Part shown: in pieces, positions 20,464 through 32,679 of the stretch
Numbering within the stretch: position 1 is the stretch's first letter
Layout: each line of letters starts with the position of its first letter
NCBI GenBank assembly: GCA_947579665.1
Contig: OX388343.1
Location: 98,089,657 to 98,153,656 of the forward strand
DNA length: 64,000 nt
DNA from: Sympetrum striolatum
Lineage: Eukaryota > Arthropoda > Insecta > Odonata > Libellulidae
Direction: 5' to 3'
The notes under the pieces: generated by a model
What the model saw: only the letters and a program-made list of their open reading frames with translations
Database searches by the model: none
What the model was told of the DNA's origin: nothing
Program-made: the position numbers and the translations under genes

Positions 20464-23400
20464 TTTTTTTTTTTATTTTTTCGAACTCTTCCGGCAAAAA
20501 AAGAAGTTTTCCTTCATCAATATAATATTTGTCGTTAAAATCTTCAAATCGAGTATAAATGGTGAAGGAAATACTCGAAAAGAGGCAAAATAGCGCCAAA
20601 ATACTGAATAATTTCGATAAAATTCTTAGATATTGATGATTTATTCGAACTTCTCCGGAGAAAAAGATGTTTTTCCTCATCATATTAATAATTCTCGTTA
20701 AAATCTTCAAATCGAGTATTAATGGGCAAAATAATGCTCCAAGAAAAAGCAAAAGAGCCCCAAAAACCTGATTAATAGCGATAAAATTTAGTGTTATTGA
20801 TGCTTTTTTTGAACTTTTCCGGAAAAAATAGAAGTTTTTGTTCATCATTTTAATATTTTTCGTTTAATTCCTCAATTCGGATATAAAGGGGCTATGAATT
20901 ACTGGAAAATTGAAAAAAACGCCCAAAAAACTGAAAAATATTGCAAAAAGTCTGTGTTTTTGATGATTTTTTTTAATTATTCCGGAGAAAAAGACATTTT
21001 CCTTCCTCATTTTAAAACTTTACGTTCAACTTCTCAAATCGTGTAAAAATGGGCTAAGAACTAAACGAAAAAAAGCAAAATATCGAAAAAAAACTGAAAA
21101 ATTTCGATAAAAATTAGTGTTATTGATGATTTTTTCGAACTTTTCCGGAAAAAAAACGTTTTCGCTCACCAATTTATTACTTCTCGTTGAATTCCGTAAA
21201 TCGAGTACAAATTTGTTAAGTATTACCTGAAAAATGGCAAAAAAGCCCCAAAAAACTGAAAATTATCGCAAAAATTCAGTGTTTTTTATGATTTTTTCGA
21301 ACTCTTCCGGCAAAAAAAGAAGTTTTCCTTCATCAATATAATATTTGTCGTTAAAATCTTCAAATCGAGTATAAATGGTGAAAGAAATACTCGAAAAGAG
21401 GCAAAATAGCGCCAAAAAACTGATTAATTGCGCTAAAATTTAGTGTTATTGTTGATTTTTTCGAACTTTTACGGAAAAAAAGAAGTTTTTGTTCCTCATT
21501 TTAATATTTTACGTTTAATTCCTCAAATCGGATATAAAGGGGCTATGAATTACTCGAAAATTGAAAAAAACGCCCAAAAAACTGAAAAATTTTGCCTAAA
21601 TTCTGTGTTTTTGATGATTTTTTTTTTAAATTTTTCCAGAGAAAAAGACGTATTCCTTCCCCATTTTAAAACTTTACGTTCAACTTCTCAAATCGTGTAA
21701 AAATGGGCTAAGAACTAAACGAAAATAAGCAAAATATCGAAAAAAAACTGAAAAATTTCGATAAAAATTAAGTGTTATTGATGATTTTTTCGAACTTTTC
21801 CGGAAAAAAAAACGTTTTCGCACACCAATTAATTACTTCTCGTTGAATTCCGTAAATCGAGTACAAATTTGTTAAGTATTACTCGAAAAATGGCAAAAAA
21901 GCCCCAAAAAACTGAAAATTATCGCAAAAATTCAGTTTTTTTTTTATTTTTTCGAACTCTTCCGGCAAAAAAAGAAGTTTTCCTTCATCAATATAATATT
22001 TGTCGTTAAAATCTTCAAATCGAGTATAAATGGTGAAGGAAATACTCGAAAAGAGGCAAAATAGCGGCAAAATACTGAATAATTTCGATAAAATTCTTAG
22101 ATATTGATGATTTATTCGAACTTCTCCGGAGAAAAAGATGTTTTTCCTCATCATATTAATAATTCTCGTTAAAATCTTCAAATCGAGTATTAATGGGCAA
22201 AATAATGCTCCAAAAAAAAGCAAAAGAGCCCCAAAAACCTGATTAATAGCGATAAAATTTAGTGTTATTGATGCTTTTTTTGAACTTTTCCGGAAAAAAT
22301 AGAAGTTTTTGTTCATCATTTTAATATTTTTCGTTTAATTCCTCAATTCGGATATAAAGGGGCTATGAATTACTGGAAAATTGAAAAAAACGCCCAAAAA
22401 ACTGAAAAATATTGCAAAAAGTCTGTGTTTTTGATGATTTTTTTTTAATTATTCCGGAGAAAAAGACATTTTCCTTCCTCATTTTAAAACTTTACGTTCA
22501 ACTTCTCAAATCGTGTAAAAATGGGCTAAGAACTAAACGAAAAAAAGCAAAATATCGAAAAAAAACTGAAAAATTTCGCTTAAATTAAGTGTTATTGATG
22601 ATTTTTTCGAACTTTTCCGGAAAAAAAACGTTTTCGCTCACCAATTTATTACTTCTCGTTGAATTCCGTAAATCGAGTACAAATTTGTTAAGTATTACCC
22701 TAAAAATGGCAAAAAAGCCCCAAAAAACTGAAAATTATCGCAAAAATTCAGTGTTTTTTATGATTTTTTCGAACTCTTCCGGCAAAAAAAGAAGTTTTCC
22801 TTCATCAATATAATATTTGTCGTTAAAATCTTCAAATCGAGTATAAATGGTGAAAGAAATACTCGAAAAGAGGCAAAATAGCGCCAAAAAACTGAGTAAT
22901 TGCGCTAAAATTTAGTGTTATTGTTGATTTTTTCGAACTTTTACGGAAAAAAAGATGTTTTTGTTCATCATTTTAATATTTCACGTTTAATTCCTAATTT
23001 CGGATATAAAGGGGCTATGAATTACTCGAAAATTGAAAAAAACGCCCAAAAAACTGAAAAATATTGCCTAAATTCTGTGTTTTTGATGATTTTTTTTTTA
23101 TTTTTCCGGAGAAAAAGACGTTTTCCTTCCCCATTTTAAAACTATACGTTTAATTTCTCAAATCGTGAATACATGGGCTAAGAACTTAACGAAAAAATCA
23201 AAATATCGAAAAAAAACTGAAAAATTTCGCTAAAATTACGTGTTATGGATGATTTTTTCGAACTTTTCCGGAAAAAATCCGATTTCGCTCACCAATTTAT
23301 TACTTCTCGTTGAATTCCATAAATCGAGTACATATTTGTTAAGTATTACTCGAAAAATGGCTAAATAGCCCCAAAAAACTGAAAAATATCGAAAAAAATT

Positions 23401-24544
23401 CAGTGTTTATGATGATTTTTTCGAAAATTTTCACAGAAAAAGACGTTTTCGTTCATCATCTTAATATTTCTTGTTAAAATCTTCAAATCTAGTATAAATG
23501 GGCTATGAAATATTCGAAAAAAGGCAAAACATCGCCAAAAAACTGAATAATTTCGATAAAATGCTTAGATATTGATAATTTATTCGAACTTCTCCAGAGA
23601 AAAAGATGTTTTTCCTCATCATATAAATAATTCTCGTTAAAATCTTCAAATTGAGTATTAATGGGCTAAGAACTACACGAAAAAATGAAAAATATCGAAA
23701 AAAAACTGAAAAATTTCGCTAAAATTAATTGTTAATGATGATTTTTTCGAACTTTTCCGGAAAAAAAAACGTTTTCGCTCACAAATTTATTACTTCTCGT
23801 TGAATTCCGTAAATCGAGTACAAATTTGTTAAGTATTACTCAAAAAATGGCAAAAAAGACCCAAAAAACAGAAAAATATCGCAAAAATTCAGTGTTTTTG
23901 ATAATTTTTTCGAACATTTTCGCAGAAAAAGACGTTTTCGTTCATCATCTTAATATTTCTTGTTAAAATCTTCAAATCTAGTATAAATGGGCTATGAAAT
24001 ACTCGAAAAAAGGCAAAACATCGCCAAAAAACTGAATAATTTCGATAAAATTCTTAGATATTGATGACTTATTCGAACTTCTCCGGAGAAAAAGATGTTT
24101 TTCCTCATCATATTAATAATTCTCGTTAAAATCTTAAAATCGAGTGTTAATGGGCAAAGAAATACACGAAAAAAGGCAAAATAGCACCAAAAAACTGAAT
24201 ACTATCGCTAAAATTCAGTGTTTATGATGATTTTTTCGAACATTTTCACAGAAAAAGACGTTTTTGTTCATCATCTTAATATTTCTTGTTAAAATCTTCA
24301 AATCTAGTATAAATGGGCTATGAAATACTCGAAAAAAGGCAAAACATCGCAAAAAAACTGAATAATTTCGAAAAGATGCTTAGATATTGATAATTTATTC
24401 GAACTTCTCTGGAGAAAAAGATGTTTTTCCTCATCATATTAATAATTCTCATTAACATCTTCAAATCGAGTTTTAATAGGCAAATAAATACTTGAAAAAA
24501 GGCAAAATAGCACCAAAAAACTGGGTAATATCGCTAAAATTTAG
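20464..24544 (+). repeat. Satellite block with doubled 5-7-monomer words
   Basis: Order with starts: M2/M6 20464, M7 20629, M11 20792, M4 20955, M1 21118, M2 21280, M3 21444, M4 21606, M1 21773, M2/M6 21936, M7 22100, M11 22263, M4 22426, M1 22590, M2 22752, M3 22916, M4 23078, M5 23241, M6 23404, M7b 23568 (ends as M4), M8 23730, M6b 23893, M7 24057, M6 24219, M7 24383. The run M1-M2/M6-M7-M11-M4-M1-M2-M3-M4 occurs twice in a row, at about 20.30-21.77 and 21.77-23.24 kb, with shared private marks such as AATTATTCCGGAG and GACATTTTCC in M4. The last M7 ends with the AACTGGGTAATATCG mark of the 2418-bp unit. Confidence 0.88.
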
Positions 24545-25820
24545 TGTTATTGATGCTTTTTTCGAACTTTTCCGGAAAAAAAGAAGTTTTTGTTCATCTT
24601 TTTAATATTTTTCGTTTAATTCCTCAAATCGAGTATAAATGGGCTAAGAACTGATTAATAGCGCTAAAATTTAGTTATAATGTTCATTTTTTCGAACTTT
24701 TCCGGAAAAAAAGAAGTTTTTTTTCATCATTTTAATATTTTTCGGTTAATTCCTCAAATCGTATATAAAGGGGCTATGAATTACTCGAAAATTGAAAAAA
24801 AAAACGCCCAAAAAACTGAAAAATATTGCAAAAATTCTGTGTTTTTGATGATTTTTTTTTTATTTTTCCGGAGAAAAAGACGTTTTCCTTCCTCATTTTA
24901 ATACTTTACGTTTACTTTCTCAAATAGTGTACAAATGGGCTAAGAACTAAACGAAAAAATGAAAAATATCGAAAAAAATCTGAAAAATTTCGCTAAAATT
25001 AAGTTTTATTGATGATTTTTTCGAACTTTAACGGAAAAAAAACGTTTTCGCTCATCAATTTATTACTTCTCGTTGAATTCCGTAAATCGAGTACAAATTT
25101 GTTAAGTATTACTCAAAAAATGGCAAAAAAGACCCAAAAAACAGAAAAATATCGCAAAAATTCAGTGTTTTTGATAATTTTTTCGAACATTTTCGCAGAA
25201 AAAGACGTTTTCGTTCATCATGTTAATTTTTTTTGTTAAAATCTTCAAATCTAGTATAAATGGGCTATGAAATACTCGAAAACAGGAAAAACATCGCCAA
25301 AAACTGAATAATTTCGATAAAATTCTTAGATATTGATGATTTATTCGAACTTCTCCGGAGAAAAAGATGTTTTTCCTCATCATATTAATAATTCTCGTTA
25401 AAATATTCAAATCGAGTATTAATGGGCAAAGAACTACTCCAATAAAAAAGCAAAAAAGCCCCAAAAACCTGATTAATAGCGCTAAAATTTAGTGTTATTG
25501 ATGCTTTTTTTGAACTTTTCCGGAAAAAATAGAAGTTTTTGTTCATCATTTTAATATTTTTCGTTTAATTCCTCAATTCGGATATAAAGGGGCTATGAAT
25601 TACTGGAAAATTGAAAAAAACGCCCAAAAAACTGAAAAATATTGCAAAAAGTCTGTGTTTTTGATGATTTTTTTTTAATTTTTACGGAGAAAAAGACGTT
25701 TTCCTTCCTCATTTTAAAACTTTACGTTCAACTTCTCAAATCGTGTAAAAATGGGCTAAGAACTAAACGAAAATAAGCAAAATATCGAAAAAAAACTGAA
25801 AAATTTCGATAAAAATTAAG

Positions 25821-25984
25821 TGTTATTGATGATTTTTTCGAACTTTTCCGGAAAAAAAAACGTTTTCGCACACCAATTAATTACTTCTCGTTGAATTCCG
25901 TAAATCGAGTACATATTTGTTAAGTGTTACTCGAAAAATGGCAAAAAAGCCCCAAAAAACTGAAAAATATCGAAAAAAATTCAG
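25821..25984 (+). repeat. Chimeric monomer M1/M5 marking a 4-monomer deletion
   Basis: Left half is M1 with the CACACCAATTAATTAC mark (as at 17883). Right half is M5 with TACATATTTGTTAAGTGTTAC (as at 18538). The intervening M1 end, M2, M3, M4 and M5 start are missing relative to 17883-18699, a loss of about 652 bp. The junction falls in the shared CGTTGAATTCCGTAAATCG. Confidence 0.9.
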
Positions 25985-28900
25985 TGTTTATGATGATTTT
26001 TTCGAACATTTTCACAGAAAAAGACGTTTTCGTTCATCATCTTAATATTTCTTGTTAAAATCTTCAAATCTAGTATAAATGGGCTATGAAATACTCGAAA
26101 AAAGGCAAAACATTGCCTAAAAACTGAATAATTTTGAAAAAATGCTTAGATATTGATAATTTATTCGAACTTCTCCGGAGAAAAAGATGTTTTTCCTCAT
26201 CATATTAATAATTCTCGTAAAAATCTTCATATCGAGTTTTAATGGGCAAAGAAATACACGAAAAAAGGCAAAATAGCACCAAAAAACTGGGTAATATCGC
26301 TAAAATTTAGTGTTATTGATGCTTTTTTCGAACTTTTCCGGAAAAAAAGAAGTTTTTGTTCATCTTTTTAATATTTTTCGTTTAATTCCTCAAATCGAGT
26401 ATAAATGGGCTAAGAACTGATTAATAGCGCTAAAATTTAGTTATAATGTTCATTTTTTCGAACTTTTCCGGAAAAAAAGAAGTTTTTTTTCATCATTTTA
26501 ATATTTTTCGGTTAATTCCTCAAATCGTATATAAAGGGGCTATGAATTACTCGAAAATTGAAAAAAAAAACGCCCAAAAAACTGAAAAATATTGCAAAAA
26601 TTCTGTGTTTTTGATGATTTTTTTTTTATTTTTCCGGAGAAAAAGACGTTTTCCTTCCTCATTTTAATACTTAACGTTTACTTTCTCAAATCGTGTACAA
26701 ATGGGCTAAGAACTAAACGAAAAAATGAAAAATATCGAAAAAAATCTGAAAAATTTCGCTAAAATTAAGTGTTATTGATGATTTTTTCGAACTTTAACGG
26801 AAAAAAAACGTTTTCGCTCATCAATTTATTACTTCTCGTTGAATTCCGTAAATCGAGTACAAATTTGTTAAGTATTACTCAAAAAATGGCAAAAAAGACC
26901 CAAAAAACAGAAAAATATCGCAAAAATTCAGTGTTTTTGATAATTTTTTCGAACATTTTCGCCAAAAAATACGTTTTCGTTCATCATCTTAATTTTTTTT
27001 GTTTTAATCTTCAAATCTAGTATAAATGGGCTATGAAATACTCGAAAACAGGAAAAACATCGCCAAAAACTGAATAATTTCGATAAAATTCTTAGATATT
27101 GATGATTTATTCGAACTTCTCCGGAGAAAAAGATGTTTTTCCTCATCATATTAATAATTCTCGTTAAAATATTCAAATCGAGTATTAATGGGCAAAGAAC
27201 TACTCCAATAAAAAAGCAAAAAAGCCCCAAAAACCTGATTAATAGCGCTAAAATTTAGTGTTATTGATGCTTTTTTTGAACTTTTCCGGAAAAAATAGAA
27301 GTTTTTGTTCATCATTTTAATATTTTTCGTTTAATTCCTCAATTCGGATATAAAGGGGCTATGAATTACTGGAAAATTGAAAAAAACGCCCAAAAAACTG
27401 AAAAATATTGCAAAAAGTCTGTGTTTTTGATGATTTTTTTTTAATTTTTCCGGAGAAAAAGACGTTTTCCTTCCTCATTTTAAAACTTTACGTTCAACTT
27501 CTCAAATCGTGTAAAAATGGGCTAAGAACTAAACGAAAATAAGCAAAATATCGAAAAAAAACTGAAAAATTTCGATAAAAATTAAGTGTTATTGATGATT
27601 TTTTCGAACTTTTCCGGAAAAAAAAAACGTTTTCGCACACCAATTAATTACTTCTCGTTGAATTCCGTAAATCGAGTACAAATTTGTTAAGTATTACTCG
27701 AAAAATGGCAAAAAAGCCCCAAAAAACTGAAAATTATCGCAAAAATTCAGTTTTTTTTATTTTTTCGAACTCTTCCGGCAAAAAAAGAAGTTTTCCTTCA
27801 TCAATATAATATTTGTCGTTAAAATCTTCAAATCGAGTATAAATGGTGAAGGAAATACTCGAAAAGAGGCAAAATAGCGCCAAAATACTGAATAATTTCG
27901 ATAAAATTCTTAGATATTGATGATTTATTCGAACTTCTCCGGAGAAAAAGATGTTTTTCCTCATCATATTAATAATTCTCGTTAAAATCTTCAAATCGAG
28001 TATTAATGGGCAAAATAATGCTCCAAAAAAAAGCAAAAGAGCCCCAAAAACCTGATTAATAGCGATAAAATTTAGTGTTATTGATGCTTTTTTTGAACTT
28101 TTCCGGAAAAAATAGAAGTTTTTGTTCATCATTTTAATATTTTTCGTTTAATTCCTCAATTCGGATATAAAGGGGCTATGAATTACTGGAAAATTGAAAA
28201 AAACGCCCAAAAAACTGAAAAATATTGCAAAAAGTCTGTGTTTTTGATGATTTTTTTTAATTATTCCGGAGAAAAAGACATTTTCCTTCCTCATTTTAAA
28301 ACTTTACGTTCAACTTCTCAAATCGTGTAAAAATGGGCTAAGAACTAAACGAAAAAAAGCAAAATATCGAAAAAAAACTGAAAAATTTCGATAAAAATTA
28401 GTGTTATTGATGATTTTTTCGAACTTTTCCGGAAAAAAAACGTTTTCGCTCACCAATTTATTACTTCTCGTTGAATTCCGTAAATCGAGTACAAATTTGT
28501 TAAGTATTACCTGAAAAATGGCAAAAAAGCCCCGAAAAACTGAAAATTATCGCAAAAATTCAGTGTTTTTTATGATTTTTTCGAACTCTTCCGGCAAAAA
28601 AAGATGTTTTCCTTCATCAATATAATATTTGTCGTTAAAATCTTCAAATCGAGTATAAATGGTGAAAGAAATACTCGAAAAGAGGCAAAATAGCGCCAAA
28701 AAACTGATTAATTGCGCTAAAATTTAGTGTTATTGTTGATTTTTTCGAACTTTTACGGAAAAAAAGAAGTTTTTGTTCCTCATTTTAATATTTTACGTTT
28801 AATTCCTCAAATCGGATATAAAGGGGCTATGAATTACTCGAAAATTGAAAAAAACGCCCAAAAAACTGAAAAATATTGCCTAAATTCTGTGTTTTTGATG

Positions 28901-29710
28901 ATTTTTTTTTTTAATTTTTCCGGAGAAAAAGACGTATTCCTTCCCCATTTTAAAACTTTACGTTCAACTTCTCAAATCGTGTAAAAATGGGCTAAGAACT
29001 AAACGAAAATAAGCAAAATATCGAAAAAAAACTGAAAAATTTCGATAAAAATTAAGTGTTATTGATGATTTTTTCGAACTTTTCCGGAAAAAAAAACGTT
29101 TTCGCACACCAATTAATTACTTCTCGTTGAATTCCGTAAATCGAGTACAAATTTGTTAAGTATTACTCGAAAAATGGCAAAAAAGCCCCAAAAAACTGAA
29201 AATTATCGCAAAAATTCAGTTTTTTTTTTTATTTTTTCGAACTCTTCCGGCAAAAAAAGAAGTTTTCCTTCATCAATATAATATTTGTCGTTAAAATCTT
29301 CAAATCGAGTATAAATGGTGAAGGAAATACTCGAAAAGAGGCAAAATAGCGCCAAAATACTGAATAATTTCGATAAAATTCTTAGATATTGATGATTTAT
29401 TCGAACTTCTCCGGAGAAAAAGATGTTTTTCCTCATCATATTAATAATTCTCGTTAAAATCTTCAAATCGAGTATTAATGGGCAAAATAATGCTCCAAAA
29501 AAAAGCAAAAGAGCCCCAAAAACCTGATTAATAGCGATAAAATTTAGTGTTATTGATGCTTTTTTTGAACTTTTCCGGAAAAAATAGAAGTTTTTGTTCA
29601 TCATTTTAATATTTTTCGTTTAATTCCTCAATTCGGATATAAAGGGGCTATGAATTACTGGAAAATTGAAAAAAACGCCCAAAAAACTGAAAAATATTGC
29701 AAAAAGTCTG

Positions 29711-29874
29711 TGTTTTTGATGATTTTTTTTTAATTATTCCGGAGAAAAAGACATTTTCCTTCCTCATTTTAAAACTTTACGTTCAACTTCTCAAATCGTG
29801 TAAAAATGGGCTAAGAACTAAACGAAAAAAAGCAAAATATCGAAAAAAAACTGAAAAATTTCGCTTAAATTAAG
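29711..29874 (+). repeat. Representative monomer M4
   Basis: Type M4, 164 bp. Diagnostic: GTTTTTGATGATTTTTTTTA in place of the TTCGAAC site, CCGGAGAAAAAGAC, TTTTCCTTCCTCATTTTAAA, ATCGTGTAAAAATGGGCTAA, CTAAACG, GCAAAATATCG. It lacks the TTCGAA dyad. It follows M3, M10, M11 or M12 almost without exception and precedes M1, M5 or M8. Its T-run varies in length between copies (about 7 to 12). Confidence 0.9.
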
Positions 29875-30036
29875 TGTTATTGATGATTTTTTCGAACTTT
29901 TCCGGAAAAAAAACGTTTTCGCTCACCAATTTATTACTTCTCGTTGAATTCCGTAAATCGAGTACAAATTTGTTAAGTATTACCCTAAAAATGGCAAAAA
30001 AGCCCCAAAAAACTGAAAATTATCGCAAAAATTCAG

Positions 30037-30200
30037 TGTTTTTTATGATTTTTTCGAACTCTTCCGGCAAAAAAAGAAGTTTTCCTTCATCAATATAATA
30101 TTTGTCGTTAAAATCTTCAAATCGAGTATAAATGGTGAAAGAAATACTCGAAAAGAGGCAAAATAGCGCCAAAAAACTGAGTAATTGCGCTAAAATTTAG
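30037..30200 (+). repeat. Representative monomer M2
   Basis: Type M2, about 164 bp. Diagnostic: TGTTTTTTATGATTTTTTCG, GAACTCTTCCGGC, AAGAAGTTTTCCTTCATC, AATATAATATTTGTCG, ATCGAGTATAAATGGTGAAAG, CGAAAAGAGGC, and the end GATTAATTGCGC. It almost always follows M1 or an M1-like unit. Where it ends with M6-type GAATAATTTCGATAAAATTC it leads to M7 instead of M3 (1599, 20464, 21936, 27751, 29220). Confidence 0.9.
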
Positions 30201-30362
30201 TGTTATTGTTGATTTTTTCGAACTTTTACGGAAAAAAAGAGGTTTTTGTTCATCATTTTAATATTTCACGTTTAATTCCTAATTTCGGATATAAAGGGGC
30301 TATGAATTACTCGAAAATTGAAAAAAACGCCCAAAAAACTGAAAAATATTGCCTAAATTCTG
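30201..30362 (+). repeat. Representative monomer M3
   Basis: Type M3, 162 bp. Diagnostic: TTGTTGATTTTTTCGAAC, TTTTACGG, GTTTTTGTTCATCATTTTAA, CGGATATAAAGGGGCTATG, ACTCGAAAATTG, CGCCCAAAAAACTG. The CCGG core is replaced by ACGG, so the central dyad is broken. M10, M11 and M12 are related variants that share the GGATATAAAGGGGCTATGAA centre and are likewise followed by M4. Confidence 0.88.
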
Positions 30363-31176
30363 TGTTTTTGATGATTTTTTTTTTATTTTTCCGGAGAAAA
30401 AGACGTTTTCCTTCCCCATTTTAAAACTATACGTTTAATTTCTCAAATCGTGAATACATGGGCTAAGAACTTAACGAAAAAATCAAAATATCGAAAAAAA
30501 ACTGAAAAATTTCGCTAAAATTACGTGTTATGGATGATTTTTTCGAACTTTTCCGGAAAAAATCCGATTTCGCTCACCAATTTATTACTTCTCGTTGAAT
30601 TCCATAAATCGAGTACATATTTGTTAAGTATTACTCGAAAAATGGCTAAATAGCCCCAAAAAACTGAAAAATATCGAAAAAAATTCAGTGTTTATGATGA
30701 TTTTTTCGAAAATTTTCACAGAAAAAGACGTTTTCGTTCATCATCTTAATATTTCTTGTTAAAATCTTCAAATCTAGTATAAATGGGCTATGAAATATTC
30801 GAAAAAAGGCAAAACATCGCCAAAAAACTGAATAATTTCGATAAAATGCTTAGATATTGATAATTTATTCGAACTTCTCCAGAGAAAAAGATGTTTTTCC
30901 TCATCATATAAATAATTCTCGTTAAAATCTTCAAATTGAGTATTAATGGGCTAAGAACTACACGAAAAAATGAAAAATATCGAAAAAAAACTGAAAAATT
31001 TCGCTAAAATTAATTGTTATTGATGATTTTTTCGAACTTTTCCGGAAAAAAAACGTTTTCGCTCACAAATTTATTACTTCTCGTTGAATTCCGTAAATCG
31101 AGTACAAATTTGTTAAGTATTACTCAAAAAATGGCAAAAAAGACCCAAAAAACAGAAAAATATCGCAAAAATTCAG

Positions 31177-31340
31177 TGTTTTTGATAATTTTTTCGAACA
31201 TTTTCGCAGAAAAAGACGTTTTCGTTCATCATCTTAATATTTCTTGTTAAAATCTTCAAATCTAGTATAAATGGGCTATGAAATACTCGAAAAAAGGCAA
31301 AACATCGCCAAAAAACTGAATAATTTCGATAAAATTCTTA
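31177..31340 (+). repeat. Representative monomer M6b
   Basis: Subtype M6b, 164 bp. It differs from M6 by GTTTTTGATAATTTTTTCG and GAACATTTTCGCAG. It always follows M8 and precedes M7, so M8-M6b-M7 behaves as a fixed triplet throughout the window. Several copies read TTAATTTTTTTTG in place of TTAATATTTCTTG. Confidence 0.88.
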
Positions 31341-31503
31341 GATATTGATGACTTATTCGAACTTCTCCGGAGAAAAAGATGTTTTTCCTCATCATATTAA
31401 TAATTCTCGTTAAAATCTTCAAATCGAGTATTAATGGGCAAAGAAATACTCCAAAAAAAAGCAAAAGAGCCCCAAAAACCTGATTAATAGCGCTAAAATT
31501 TAG
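31341..31503 (+). repeat. Representative monomer M7
   Basis: Type M7, 163 bp. Begins GATATTGATGA (normally TTTATTCG, here CTTATTCG), then GAACTTCTCCGGAGAA, GATGTTTTTCCTCATCATA, TTAATAATTCTCG, ATCGAGTATTAATGGGC. Its central dyad is TTCTCCGGAGAA, a perfect 12-bp palindrome at 31363-31374. Subtype M7b has GATAATTTA and CTCCAGAG, which breaks the palindrome (2255, 8383, 23568, 42475 and others). Confidence 0.9.
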
Positions 31504-32319
31504 TGTTAATGATGCTTTTTTTGAACTTTTCCGGAAAAAATAGAATTTTTTGTTCATCATCTTAATATTTTTCGTTTAATTCCTCAATTCGGATATAAAG
31601 GGGCTATGAATAACTGGAAAATTGAAAAAAACGCCCAAAAAACTGAAAAATATTGCAAAAAGTCTGTGTTTTTGATGATTTTTTTTTAATTTTTCCGGAG
31701 AAAAAGACGTTTTCCTTCCTCATTTTAAAACTTTACGTTTAACTTCTCAAATCGTGTAAAAATGGGCTAAGAACTAAACGAAAAAAAGCAAAATATCGAA
31801 AAAAAACTGAAAAATTTCGATAAAAATTAAGTTTTATTGATGATTTTTTCGAACTTTTCCGGAAAAAAAACGTTTTCACTCACCAATTTATTACTTCTCG
31901 TTGAATTCCGTAAATCGAGTACAAATTTGTTAAGTATTACCTGAAAAATGGCAAAAAAGCCCCAAAAAACTGAAAATTATCGCAAAAATTCAGTGTTTTT
32001 TATGATTTTTTTCGAACTCTTCCGGCAAAAAAAGAAGTTTTCCTTCATCAATATAATATTTGTCGTTAAAATCTTCAAATCGAGCATAAATGGTGAAAGA
32101 AATACTCGAAAAGAGGAAAAATAGCGCCAAAAAACTGATTAAAAGCGCTAAAATATAGTGTTATTGTTGATTTTTTCTAACTTTTCCGGAAAAAATACGA
32201 TTTCGCTCACCAATTTATTAATTCTCGTTGAATTCCGTGAATCGAGTACATATTTGTTAAGTATTACTCGAAAAATGGCAAAAAACCCCAAAAAACTGAA
32301 AAATATCGCAAAAATTCAG

Positions 32320-32330
32320 TGTTTATGATA
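32320..32330 (+). repeat. M6 remnant (11 bp) left by monomer deletion
   Basis: After M5c, the next unit consists only of TGTTTATGATA before M7 starts (GATATTGATAATTTATCCG). About 150 bp of M6 are gone. The same junction is at 34147-34157 with the same flanking M5c and the same ATCCGAAC change in M7, so one deletion was copied by later duplication. Confidence 0.88.
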
Positions 32331-32492
32331 GATATTGATAATTTATCCGAACTTCTCCGGAGAAAAAGATGTTTTTCCTCATCATATTAATAATTCTCGT
32401 TAAAATCTTCAAATCGAGTTTTAATGGGAAAAGAAATACTCGAAAAAAGGCAAAATAGCACCAAAAAACTGAATAATATCGCTAAAATTTAG

Positions 32493-32679
32493 TGTTACTG
32501 ATGCTTTTTTCGAACTTTTCCGGAAAAAAATAAGTTTTTCTTCATCTTTTTAATAAGTTTTTTTTCATCATTTTAATATTTTTCGGTTAATTCCTCAAAT
32601 CTTATATAAAGGGGCTATGAATTACTCGAAAATTGAAAAAAAAACGCCCAAAAAACTGAAAAATATTGCAAAAATTCTG
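32493..32679 (+). repeat. Fused M9/M10 unit (187 bp)
   Basis: Starts as M9 (TTGATGCTTTTTTCG with one change, TTCATCTTTTTAAT). It then resumes as M10 (AAGTTTTTTTTCATC), which repeats a short stretch and makes a 187-bp unit, the longest single unit noted here. At 37588 the same two types are joined in register (163 bp), and at 42637 an M9/M10/M11 chimera occurs. Confidence 0.82.

Larger units (their letters stand above)
16607..24130 (+). repeat. Large segmental duplication, copy 1 (~7.5 kb)
   Basis: This stretch matches 24545-31418. From 16607 to about 17970 the offset to copy 2 is 7938 bp. From about 18630 to 24130 it is about 7285 bp. The difference of about 652 bp equals four monomers that are present here (the rest of M1 at 17883, then M2, M3, M4 and the start of M5 at 18538) and absent in copy 2. 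The match ends inside M7 at 24057, where copy 1 reads ATCTTAAAATCGAGTG and copy 2 ATCTTCAAATCGAGTA. Both copies still carry GATGACTTATTCG, a rare change in M7. Confidence 0.9.
24545..31418 (+). repeat. Large segmental duplication, copy 2 (~6.9 kb, four monomers deleted)
   Basis: Order: M9 24545, M10 24675, M4 24840, M8 25004, M6b 25166, M7 25329, M11 25493, M4 25656, M1/M5 chimera 25821, M6 25985, M7 26149, M9 26311, M10 26441, M4 26606, M8 26770, M6b 26932, M7 27095, M11 27259, M4 27422, M1 27587, M2/M6 27751, M7 27913, M11 28076, M4 28239, M1 28402, M2 28564, M3 28729, M4 28890, M1 29057, M2/M6 29220, M7 29385, M11 29549, M4 29711, M1 29875, M2 30037, M3 30201, M4 30363, M5 30526, M6 30689, M7b 30853, M8 31015, M6b 31177, M7 31341. 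The order equals copy 1 except that M1 17883 to M5 18538 is collapsed into one chimera at 25821. Differences from copy 1 are sparse, for example AAAAAGAGG at 30236 for AAAAAGATG at 22951, and AATTGTTATTG at 31013 for AATTGTTAATG at 23728. Confidence 0.9.

Noticed and set aside
21879..22319. The longest open frame (146 codons, - strand), with related frames at 20447, 27734 and 29203.
   Set aside because: It runs antisense through M2/M6, M7 and M11 units and exists only where that order happens to stay open. Its copies are parts of the duplicated blocks, not independent conservation.
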